Shown piece after piece: positions 1 to 5,094 of a stretch of DNA of 5,094 nucleotides. A program made the translations under genes and the position numbers. The first letter of the stretch is position 1, and every line of letters begins with the position of its first letter. This DNA is from Bacteroidota bacterium (lineage in GTDB: Bacteria; Bacteroidota; Ignavibacteria; Ignavibacteriales; Melioribacteraceae): positions 1 to 5,094 of the forward strand of contig JAKAHQ010000169.1 of NCBI GenBank assembly GCA_021814855.1, written 5' to 3'. Under the pieces are notes generated by a model. The model ran no database searches. It saw only the letters and a list, made by a program, of their open reading frames with translations, and was not told where the DNA came from.

Positions 1-30
1 AAAATAAATCTGATTATCAAGATAAAAAAT

Positions 31-873
31 ATGCTTCGAAAAATCATCCGCATCGATGAGGATAAATGCAGTGGCTGCGGAAATTGCATACCGGAATGTC
101 ATGAAGGCGCTTTGCAAATTATAGATGGGAAAGCAAGATTAATAAGCGATCTCTTCTGTGATGGACTGGGGGCGTGTTTAGGTCACTGTCCGACCGAGGC
201 TCTAATAATTGAAGAGAGAGAGGCCGAAAAATATGACGAACGAAAAGTGATGGAATATATTGTTCGAGGCGGCACAAATGTTATCAATGCTCATCTAGAT
301 CATCTACGGCAACATGGAGAATTGGAATTACTTCGTCAGGCGCTAGAATACTTGCGTGAAAACGGAAGCGATTATACTCCCGTTAATAACGAGTTGTACA
401 ATGAAAATGTTCAATGCGGGTGCGCAGGCTCTCGGAAAATTTCAATTGGCGCTGAAGAAAATTCCGCTTACGAAGAAGGAAAAAGAATTTCACACTTACG
501 ACAATGGCCTATCCAGTTACATCTTGTTTCTCCTTTAGCGCAGTATTATAGAAATTCGGATTTGCTGCTTGCCGCCGATTGCTGCGGTTTTGCGTGCCCG
601 GATTTTCATAAAGATTTTTTACAAGGAAAATCTCTAGCTATCGCTTGCCCAAAGCTCGATACGAACAAACAATCGTACATTGAAAAAATAATTACCATGA
701 TTATAGAATCGCGTATACGATCGATCACGGTTTTGATTATGCAAGTACCCTGCTGTGGCGGATTAGTACAACTGGCTCAGCAATCACTTCTAATTTCCGG
801 CGTCTCAATTCCCGTTAATGTTATCGTAATAAATCACAACGGAGAAATATTGCAATCTGCCCGCGTCAACTAG
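31..873 (+). CDS. Cysteine-rich 4Fe-4S dicluster ferredoxin-like protein
   Basis: This 280-residue cytoplasmic protein has no signal peptide or membrane segment. The N-terminal ferredoxin domain (about residues 5-60) holds two cluster motifs. The first is C13-x2-C16-x2-C19-x3-C23. The second has a widened first gap, C43-x5-C49-x3-C53-P, within the stretch FCDGLGACLGHCP. That spacing is typical, as I recall it, of a family of iron-sulfur proteins in anaerobes often labelled '4Fe-4S ferredoxin'. About 220 further residues follow, with C129-G-C131, a Cys-Cys-x3-Cys group at 184-189 (ADCCGFACPDFH), IACPKLD around 204-210 and PCCGG at 240-244. The role is unknown. Electron transfer, or sensing or handling of a redox ligand, is plausible but is inference. 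The ATG at 31 gives the natural ferredoxin N-terminus, although no clear Shine-Dalgarno precedes it. A 259-base gap with its own promoter separates it from nirK, so it is probably a separate transcript. Family assignment is fairly sure; function is not. Confidence 0.8.
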   Translation: MLRKIIRIDEDKCSGCGNCIPECHEGALQIIDGKARLISDLFCDGLGACLGHCPTEALIIEEREAEKYDERKVMEYIVRGGTNVINAHLDHLRQHGELELLRQALEYLRENGSDYTPVNNELYNENVQCGCAGSRKISIGAEENSAYEEGKRISHLRQWPIQLHLVSPLAQYYRNSDLLLAADCCGFACPDFHKDFLQGKSLAIACPKLDTNKQSYIEKIITMIIESRIRSITVLIMQVPCCGGLVQLAQQSLLISGVSIPVNVIVINHNGEILQSARVN

Positions 874-987
874 AACTAAAGATGATTATAATTTCCGCGG
901 CTATCTAAAAGATTAGTAAAATTTTTATTTTGCTCTCGCCAGTTCAAAGCCGGTTTGGTTTATTATCTACTGCAAGTAAAGGAAAGG

Positions 988-1018
988 ATTAAATCGGACA
1001 TCCTCAAAATTTAATTTG
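988..1018 (+). repeat. Upstream copy of imperfect direct repeat at nirK promoter
   Basis: This copy begins with ATTAAATCGGA (988-998), followed by CTCAA (1003-1007) and ATTTG (1014-1018). The same three blocks recur in order at 1092-1121. It ends inside the predicted -35 element, so a bound regulator would overlap the RNA polymerase site. It also contains an inverted pair, ATTAAAT (988-994) and ATTTAAT (1009-1015). The repeat is seen directly; an operator function is inference. Confidence 0.55.
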
Positions 1019-1044
1019 ACACAACATCCAATTTGATTTATATT
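1016..1044 (+). promoter_or_regulatory. Predicted nirK operon promoter
   Basis: A perfect TTGACA (1016-1021) lies 17 bases upstream of TATATT (1039-1044), which is close to the sigma-70 consensus. The same stretch also roughly fits the Bacteroidetes-type pattern, with TTTG at 1015-1018 and, 20 bases on, TATATTAT matching the TAnnTT part of the -7 element. Either reading puts the transcription start near 1050, leaving an untranslated leader of roughly 80 bases before nirK. A second TATAAT at 1044-1049 is too far from TTGACA (22 bases) to pair well with it. No primer-extension evidence is available; this is a motif-based call. Confidence 0.55.
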
Positions 1045-1047
1045 ATA

Positions 1048-1059
1048 ATCGGATTAAAT
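1048..1059 (+). repeat. Short related motif between the two repeat copies
   Basis: ATCGGATTAAAT contains GGATTAAAT (1051-1059), identical to positions 986-994 and one base different from GAATTAAAT at 1090-1098. It lies at the expected transcription start. It lacks the rest of the ~30-base repeat, so it may be a degenerate third site or a chance match in AT-rich DNA. Confidence 0.3.
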
Positions 1060-1091
1060 ATTCTTTTTATGTGTGAAGATGTTTTTTTTGA

Positions 1092-1121
1092 ATTAAATCG
1101 GATGCTCAATTCCTTTATTTG
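1092..1121 (+). repeat. Downstream copy of imperfect direct repeat, in nirK leader
   Basis: ATTAAATCGGA (1092-1102) is an exact match to 988-998. It is followed by CTCAA (1105-1109) and ATTTG (1117-1121), in the same order as the upstream copy with small spacing changes. It begins 104 bases after the first copy, close to a whole number of helical turns, and ends 11 bases before the nirK start codon. The position suggests a second operator half or a leader element; this is inference. Confidence 0.5.
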
Positions 1122-1132
1122 CGGAAAATAAA

Positions 1133-2659
1133 ATGAAAATTAAAATTAATTTATTAAAGCTCTCGATGATTATTCTTCTTGGAATGTTGCTGGTTAGTTG
1201 CGGAGGCGAAAAATCCGATGAGATAATTGGAGAAGAACATGCACAATTAACTGACGCACCTTATGTTCCCCCGCCGATCACAAGAAAGAATGCAACCAAG
1301 GTGATTGTTGATCTCGAAGTTAAAGAACTTGTAAAGCGGTTATCCGACAATGTTGAATATGTATTCTGGACTTTCGGCGGGAATGTACCTGGAAAATTTA
1401 TTCGTGTAAGAGAAGGTGATTTAATTGAATTCCATTTACATAACAATCCAATGAACAAGTTGCCTCATAATATCGACTTGCACGCCGTAACAGGTCCGGG
1501 CGGCGGCGCAACCTCATCGTTCACCGCACCGGGTCACACTTCCGTATTTTCTTTCAAGGCGGAAAAGCCCGGATTGTTTGTTTATCACTGCGCAACCGCA
1601 CCCGTGGGAATGCACATTGCTAACGGTATGTACGGATTAATACTAGTTGAACCGAAGGAAGGCCTTCCTCCTGTTGACCGCGAATATTATGTAATGCAGG
1701 GAGAGTTTTATACAGAAGGAAAATACGGTGATCAGGGGCTTCAAACATTCGATATGCAAAAAGCTATTGATGAAAAACCGGAGTATGTTGTATTCAACGG
1801 CTCGGTTGGCTCGCTGGTCGGTGATAAAGCTTTGAAAGCAAATGTCGGCGATAGAATCAGATTGTATATTGGCAACGGTGGACCAAACCTGGTTTCTTCA
1901 TTTCACGTGATAGGTGAAATATTCGACGTGGTTCACCGTGAAGGAAGTATAAATTCAATAGAAAAAGATATTCAAACAACTCTTATACCTTCCGGTGGGG
2001 CTTCGTACGTAGAATTTACTGTGGACGTGCCAGGTAACTTTATCATGGTAGATCATTCAATATTCCGGGCATTCAATCAAGGCGCTCTCGGAATGATAAC
2101 AGTAACCGGACCCGATAACAAATCGATTTACTCCGGAAAGCAAGCGGATGAAATTTATACCGGAGAGAATATTTCTTCCGAAACTGTAAATCCTTTCACG
2201 GGAGAATTAAATAAGAACAACGGCAGCGAACAATATGCCTCAAAATTTTCATCCGGCAACACAAAGGTTGATGAGAACTTAATTAAAACGGCAAATGACA
2301 ACGCTCCGCAAAACAGTTCGCCGGGCAATATGTTTAGTATCGGTCAAAGCCTTTACAGCACAAGTTGTTTCGCTTGTCACCAAGCCGACGGAAACGGCAT
2401 TCCAAATGTTTTCCCCCCCCTGCTTAATTCCGATTGGCTGAAAAATCACTCGAATGAAGATGCAATTGGAAATGTAGTTCATGGCAAAACCGGTGAATTA
2501 AAAGTTAACGGAAAAACATTTAACGGCATTATGCCGCCGCAGACTTTGGATGATGGACAAGTTGCCGCGGTTCTTACTTATGTGTATAAAAAATTTAACG
2601 GGAAAGATATTAAAATAACTGCCGATGAAGTGAAAAAGATAAGAGCAATGAAAAAATAA
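1133..2659 (+). CDS. nirK: Copper nitrite reductase (AniA type) fused to cytochrome c
   Basis: This enzyme reduces nitrite to nitric oxide on the outer side of the cytoplasmic membrane. Residues 1-23 are a lipoprotein signal ending in the lipobox LVSC, with Cys23 as the lipid anchor. Two cupredoxin domains follow (about 55-175 and 180-328). Type 1 copper ligands are His112, Cys153, His161 and Met166. Type 2 ligands are His117, His152 and His308. The catalytic pair is Asp115 and His258. The loop HCATAPVGMHIANGM is the short form of Neisseria AniA-like, class II enzymes. A polar linker rich in Asn, Ser and Gly (about 330-395) leads to a class I cytochrome c domain with C412-F-A-C415-H416 and probable axial Met467 (IMPPQ). 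At 508 residues it is well above the ~340-380 of a plain NirK, owing to this fusion. The haem is the likely electron entry to the type 1 copper. The ATG at 1133 gives a proper signal peptide; its Shine-Dalgarno is weak. It heads the nirK-nirV-sco-ric set. Confidence 0.97.
   Translation: MKIKINLLKLSMIILLGMLLVSCGGEKSDEIIGEEHAQLTDAPYVPPPITRKNATKVIVDLEVKELVKRLSDNVEYVFWTFGGNVPGKFIRVREGDLIEFHLHNNPMNKLPHNIDLHAVTGPGGGATSSFTAPGHTSVFSFKAEKPGLFVYHCATAPVGMHIANGMYGLILVEPKEGLPPVDREYYVMQGEFYTEGKYGDQGLQTFDMQKAIDEKPEYVVFNGSVGSLVGDKALKANVGDRIRLYIGNGGPNLVSSFHVIGEIFDVVHREGSINSIEKDIQTTLIPSGGASYVEFTVDVPGNFIMVDHSIFRAFNQGALGMITVTGPDNKSIYSGKQADEIYTGENISSETVNPFTGELNKNNGSEQYASKFSSGNTKVDENLIKTANDNAPQNSSPGNMFSIGQSLYSTSCFACHQADGNGIPNVFPPLLNSDWLKNHSNEDAIGNVVHGKTGELKVNGKTFNGIMPPQTLDDGQVAAVLTYVYKKFNGKDIKITADEVKKIRAMKK
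2413..2420 (+). repeat. Homopolymer of eight C within nirK haem domain
   Basis: Eight consecutive C bases encode the end of Phe427, Pro428, Pro429 and the first base of Leu430, just after the CxxCH motif. The reading frame is intact as given. A one-base slip would leave the copper domains untouched but change everything after this point, including the probable axial Met467. The run is seen directly; any switching role is speculation. Confidence 0.9.
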
Positions 2660-2698
2660 AGATTTGAATCTGAAAGAAAGTACCTCGGAAATGCAAAG

Positions 2699-3520
2699 AT
2701 GATGATGGAAAAAATTAAATACGTCGCCGCTTTGATCCTAATATTAAATATAGCCTGTGCTGCCAAAGAAAGAGAAACACGTATACCTAAAGGGATGGTT
2801 TTAATATCCGGCGGATTTTATAAACCGCTTTACGGTTCGAAGAATAATTCGTTGGAAGTAAAAGTGGCGCCGTTTTATATTGATAAATACCCCGTTACAA
2901 ACGAAGAATATCTGGAATTTGTTAAGTCAAACCCGCAATGGCGCAAATCAAAAGTAAAAAAAATATTTGCCGATTCTAACTACCTGAAAAATTGGGAGAG
3001 CGATTTGAAATTAGGAAATAAAGCTTTGCCGAATTCTCCCGTTACGGATATTTCCTGGTTTGCGGCAAAAGCGTATTGCGAGTATTACGGAAAGCGGCTC
3101 CCAACCGTTGCCGAATGGGAATTGGTAGGAAGCGCAAGCGCCCGCAAAGCGGATGGATATGACGATTCGAATTACGTTGATCAAATACTTGAATGGTATT
3201 CGCTTCCCTCACCGGAAATACTGCCGCCGGTAGGACGCAAAGAAAAAAACTTCTGGGGAGTTTACGACATGCACAGTTTGGTATGGGAATGGACTTCGGA
3301 CTTTTTCAACGCATTGGTAACCGGTGAATCCCGCGGCGACAGCGGGCTTGAAAGAAATTTATTCTGCGGAAGCGGTGCCGTAAGCGCAACCGATTTTAAA
3401 AATTATCCGGCCTTTATGCGTTTTGCATTTAGAAGCAGTCTTAAAGCCAATTACACGACGAACAATCTCGGTTTTAGATGCGCAAAAGATTTTTTCAAAG
3501 GAGAAAAAAATGAAAAATAA
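2699..3520 (+). CDS. nirV: NirV-like protein, formylglycine-generating-enzyme fold
   Basis: This 273-residue protein has an export signal (about residues 4-22, ending NIACAA) and one FGE-sulfatase (SUMF1) domain. Family motifs are PKGMVLISGGFY (30-41), FYIDKYPVTNEEYLEF (59-74), PVTDISWFAAKAYCEY (114-129), GKRLPTVAEWE (131-141), VWEWTSDFF (195-203) and NLGFRC (256-261). Cys20 could be lipidated, but Asn at -3 is poor for a lipobox, so signal peptidase I cleavage is also possible. True FGE uses two nearby cysteines before its C-terminal motif. Here only Cys223 is present; the position five residues on is Val228. Formylglycine formation is therefore unlikely. FGE-fold proteins next to nirK are known as NirV, with a role that is not settled; help in NirK maturation is inference. 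Three in-frame ATGs (2699, 2702, 2705) could start it, and no strong ribosome site separates them. It lies 39 bases after nirK and overlaps the next gene. Confidence 0.8.
   Translation: MMMEKIKYVAALILILNIACAAKERETRIPKGMVLISGGFYKPLYGSKNNSLEVKVAPFYIDKYPVTNEEYLEFVKSNPQWRKSKVKKIFADSNYLKNWESDLKLGNKALPNSPVTDISWFAAKAYCEYYGKRLPTVAEWELVGSASARKADGYDDSNYVDQILEWYSLPSPEILPPVGRKEKNFWGVYDMHSLVWEWTSDFFNALVTGESRGDSGLERNLFCGSGAVSATDFKNYPAFMRFAFRSSLKANYTTNNLGFRCAKDFFKGEKNEK
3497..3503 (+). promoter_or_regulatory. Shine-Dalgarno site deciding the sco start
   Basis: AAAGGAG sits six bases before the ATG at 3510. It lies inside the last codons of the upstream gene. It is the clearest ribosome binding site in the window. 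It fixes the start at 3510 rather than at the ATG at 3423 in the same frame, which would add 29 residues before an otherwise normal N-terminal membrane anchor. Confidence 0.85.
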
Positions 3521-4166
3521 AATTTTAATACCGGTTATAATTATTGCTACCGCCGCCTTTACAATTTTTGTGGGCATGGCATTGAGCAATGTTGTGAATA
3601 ATAAGAATGCACAGTTAGACGGTGTCGATCCATTAGAAAAATTATGCTGCGCCGATTTATCGGCTAAACCAGGTAAGGTAAGCGACAATTCGATCTATCA
3701 ATTGGAATCAAAATGGAAGAACGCAGACAATCAAACGGTATCATTAAAATCTTTAATGGGTAAAAAGGAAATTGTTGCGATGGTTTACACAAACTGCACA
3801 TATGCTTGTCCCTTGATACTTAATGATATGAAGAAAATAGAATCGCAGGTTAAACAGAACGATGTTAACTATGCTCTTGTTTCAATCGATCCACAAAGAG
3901 ACACACCTGAAAATCTAAAAAAATTTGCGGAAAGAAATAATTTGGATCCGGACAAATGGCGTTTGCTAACAGGAGATGAAGACGGAATCAGCGAATTAGC
4001 CGCCGTGTTTGGATTCAGGTACAAGCAAGATTCCGACGGAAATTTTTCTCATTCTAACATCATAACGGTTCTTAACGAAAACGGCGAGATAGCTTACCAG
4101 CATTTCGGGCTTAACCAGGATATAAAGGATGTACTAAACGAAATCAAAACAATGGAGAATAAATAA
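3510..4166 (+). CDS. sco: Sco1/SenC/PrrC-family copper chaperone
   Basis: This 218-residue thioredoxin-fold protein is anchored by an N-terminal membrane helix (about 4-25, after MKNK) with its domain outside the cytoplasm. The copper site is complete: C96-T-Y-A-C100 followed by P101, plus the distant His181 (SHSN). Other family signatures are VAMVYTNC (89-96), ALVSIDPQRDTPENL (122-136) and WRLLTGD (150-156). Sco proteins deliver or reduce copper for cytochrome oxidase CuA, and some serve NirK or other periplasmic copper enzymes. Its place in the nirK cluster suggests NirK is the client here (inference). An extra adjacent pair, Cys46-Cys47, lies between the membrane helix and the core fold and is not part of the standard site. 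The start overlaps the end of the upstream gene by 11 bases in another frame, which fits translational coupling. The next gene starts one base after its stop. Confidence 0.93.
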   Translation: MKNKILIPVIIIATAAFTIFVGMALSNVVNNKNAQLDGVDPLEKLCCADLSAKPGKVSDNSIYQLESKWKNADNQTVSLKSLMGKKEIVAMVYTNCTYACPLILNDMKKIESQVKQNDVNYALVSIDPQRDTPENLKKFAERNNLDPDKWRLLTGDEDGISELAAVFGFRYKQDSDGNFSHSNIITVLNENGEIAYQHFGLNQDIKDVLNEIKTMENK

Positions 4167-4167
4167 A

Positions 4168-4926
4168 ATGAGAACTGCAGAAAATTATTCAAACATCTCA
4201 GGCGATCTTACAAAGATCAAAATAAAAGAAATTGTAACACAAAATTTTCACGCAGCTCAACTATTCGAGAAATACGGCATAGACTATTGTTGCAACGGCA
4301 ACCGCCCTTTATTCGAGGTGCTTGAAGAAAAGAAGTTGTCGCCTGAAAAAATCTTGACCCAACTGAATGAATTGAAACAGACAACCTCCGATGATTCCAA
4401 TCCTTACGGCGAATGGGAGTTAGACTTTTTGGCTCAATACATAGTCAACACTCATCATCGTTATGTTAAAAATGCTATTCCCCAGATCGCCGATCATATA
4501 AACAAAATTGTTAACGCTCACGGTAAAAAATATTCTTATCTTTTAGAGATGCATGAAGTATTTGCATTTATTGCCGAGGATTTAACACAGCACATGATGA
4601 AGGAAGAAAAAATACTTTTCCCGCTCATAAAATATTTGGTCGAAACAAAAAAATTTAACGAGAAGCCAAAGACGGGCGGATACGGAACCATAAAAGGCCC
4701 TATTAATAAAATGGAACAGGAACACGCCGCCGCGGGAAATGCAACTGCAAAAATACGCGAACTCTCAAACGGTTTTAGTCTTCCCCCGGACGCATGTGCA
4801 ACATTCCGTGTAACGTATCAAGAGCTGGAAGAATTCGAAAAAGATTTGCACAAGCATGTTCACCTGGAAAATAACATTTTATTCCCGCGGGCCATTGAGT
4901 TGGAAGAAGAACTTCTTAAATTATAG
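4168..4926 (+). CDS. ric: RIC/ScdA/YtfE iron-sulfur cluster repair di-iron protein
   Basis: This 252-residue cytoplasmic protein repairs iron-sulfur and other iron centres damaged by nitric oxide or oxidants. The N-terminal ScdA domain (about 15-70) carries the paired cysteines in YGIDYCCNGNRPL (Cys41, Cys42). The hemerythrin-like domain (about 82-245) has a full set of likely di-iron ligands by comparison with E. coli YtfE: His97 (in HHR), His118, His142 and Glu146 (QHMMKEEKILFP), His186 (EQEHAAAG), and His230 and Glu234 (KHVHLENNILFPR). No signal peptide is seen. The ATG at 4168 follows the sco stop after one base, so it is almost certainly co-transcribed. Its position next to an NO-producing reductase gives a direct rationale: protection from the product of NirK. 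Homologues are named ric, ytfE, scdA or dnrN; ric is used here for the family. Confidence 0.95.
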   Translation: MRTAENYSNISGDLTKIKIKEIVTQNFHAAQLFEKYGIDYCCNGNRPLFEVLEEKKLSPEKILTQLNELKQTTSDDSNPYGEWELDFLAQYIVNTHHRYVKNAIPQIADHINKIVNAHGKKYSYLLEMHEVFAFIAEDLTQHMMKEEKILFPLIKYLVETKKFNEKPKTGGYGTIKGPINKMEQEHAAAGNATAKIRELSNGFSLPPDACATFRVTYQELEEFEKDLHKHVHLENNILFPRAIELEEELLKL

Positions 4927-4944
4927 TGTTAATAATGGTATAAA

Positions 4945-5094
4945 ATGAATTCTAAACCGGCAAAACCTCTTTCCGCAGAAAAATTTTATGATGCAGCCTC
5001 GGATTTTTACGAGCAGATGATTGATTTTGAAAAAAATATGGAATTGAGAATCTCGGCTTACAAAAATATTTTTCCGCAAACATGTGTTATCGCC
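4945..5094 (+). CDS. Probable SAM-dependent methyltransferase, N-terminal fragment
   Basis: Fifty codons run open from the ATG at 4945 to the window edge, starting MNSKPAKPLSAEKFYDAASD. The pattern FYDxASxFYEQM, followed by a helix and then a strand ending CVIA at the edge, resembles the start of class I methyltransferases, in which this strand leads into the D-x-G-x-G cofactor loop. That loop would lie just beyond the window, so the assignment is tentative and the substrate is unknown. Only 18 bases separate it from the ric stop, so it is probably part of the same transcript. The start is in an A-rich context (GTATAAAATG) without a clear Shine-Dalgarno, like most genes here. An earlier ATG at 4935 is in another frame. 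Confidence 0.55.
   Translation, partial: MNSKPAKPLSAEKFYDAASDFYEQMIDFEKNMELRISAYKNIFPQTCVIA

Noticed and set aside
356..538. Small + strand open frame inside the first gene
   Set aside because: It lies fully within the ferredoxin-like gene in another frame, and its product shows no recognisable motif.
874..960. Rho-independent terminator after the first gene
   Set aside because: CCGCGG near 896 and the imperfect palindrome CAAAGCCGGTTTG near 945 do not form a stable stem followed by a T run. The T-rich stretch at 920-929 has no stem before it.
874..1132. FNR/CRP-type box upstream of nirK
   Set aside because: No TTGAT-N4-ATCAA or TGTGA-N6-TCACA arrangement was found. TGTGA at 1072-1076 has no partner, and TTGA (1088-1091) with TCAA (1106-1109) is spaced too far apart.
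1261..1458. Minus-strand open frame opposite nirK
   Set aside because: It is a shadow of a well-supported gene, with no domain and no ribosome site.
2279..2482. Minus-strand open frame opposite the nirK haem domain
   Set aside because: It is a shadow of the cytochrome domain and has no support of its own.
2578..2766. Minus-strand open frame spanning the nirK-nirV junction
   Set aside because: Its hydrophobic look comes from the complement of Lys- and Ile-rich coding DNA. Both flanking genes are clear on the other strand.
3423..3509. Longer N-terminal form of the Sco protein starting at the ATG at 3423
   Set aside because: The added 29 residues are another-frame reading of the upstream gene and precede a normal membrane anchor. 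The Shine-Dalgarno at 3497-3503 fits the ATG at 3510.
3359..3688. Minus-strand 109-codon open frame across the nirV-sco junction
   Set aside because: It runs opposite two confident genes, and its composition is that of antisense DNA.

Overview
The window reads as one strand of a chromosome from an AT-rich, anaerobic or facultatively anaerobic bacterium. Four things suggest the Bacteroidota/Ignavibacteriota/Chlorobi neighbourhood: the mostly missing Shine-Dalgarno sequences, the A-rich leaders, the lipoprotein form of the nitrite reductase, and its C-terminal cytochrome c fusion. This placement is inference. No rRNA or marker gene is present to prove it.

Layout, all on the + strand. (1) 31-873 encodes a cysteine-rich 4Fe-4S dicluster protein of a recognisable but functionally undefined family. 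(2) 874-1132 is a 259-base gap with a good promoter candidate (1016-1044). A ~30-base imperfect direct repeat brackets it (988-1018 and 1092-1121), and a shorter related motif lies between (1048-1059). (3) 1133-2659 encodes an AniA-type copper nitrite reductase (NirK), predicted to be a lipoprotein and fused to a c-type cytochrome domain. (4) 2699-3520 encodes a NirV-like protein of the formylglycine-generating-enzyme fold that lacks one of the two catalytic cysteines of true FGE. (5) 3510-4166 encodes a Sco/SenC copper chaperone that overlaps gene 4 by 11 bases and has its own strong ribosome binding site. (6) 4168-4926 encodes a RIC/ScdA/YtfE di-iron protein for repair of nitrosatively damaged iron centres. 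(7) 4945-5094 is the first 50 codons of a probable SAM-dependent methyltransferase, cut by the window edge.

Genes 3-6 make a coherent module. NirK reduces nitrite to nitric oxide outside the cytoplasmic membrane. Its fused haem domain probably feeds electrons to the type 1 copper. Sco probably supplies or reduces copper for the enzyme. NirV is a frequent nirK companion of unresolved role. RIC repairs di-iron and iron-sulfur centres damaged by the NO produced. The tight spacing (39 bp, 11-bp overlap, 1 bp, 18 bp) argues for one transcript starting in the 1016-1060 region. No NO reductase or N2O reductase gene is visible here. The most unusual points are the NirK-cytochrome fusion, the FGE-fold companion without a full catalytic pair, the repeated operator-like element around the nirK promoter, and the extra Cys-Cys motifs of the first gene.
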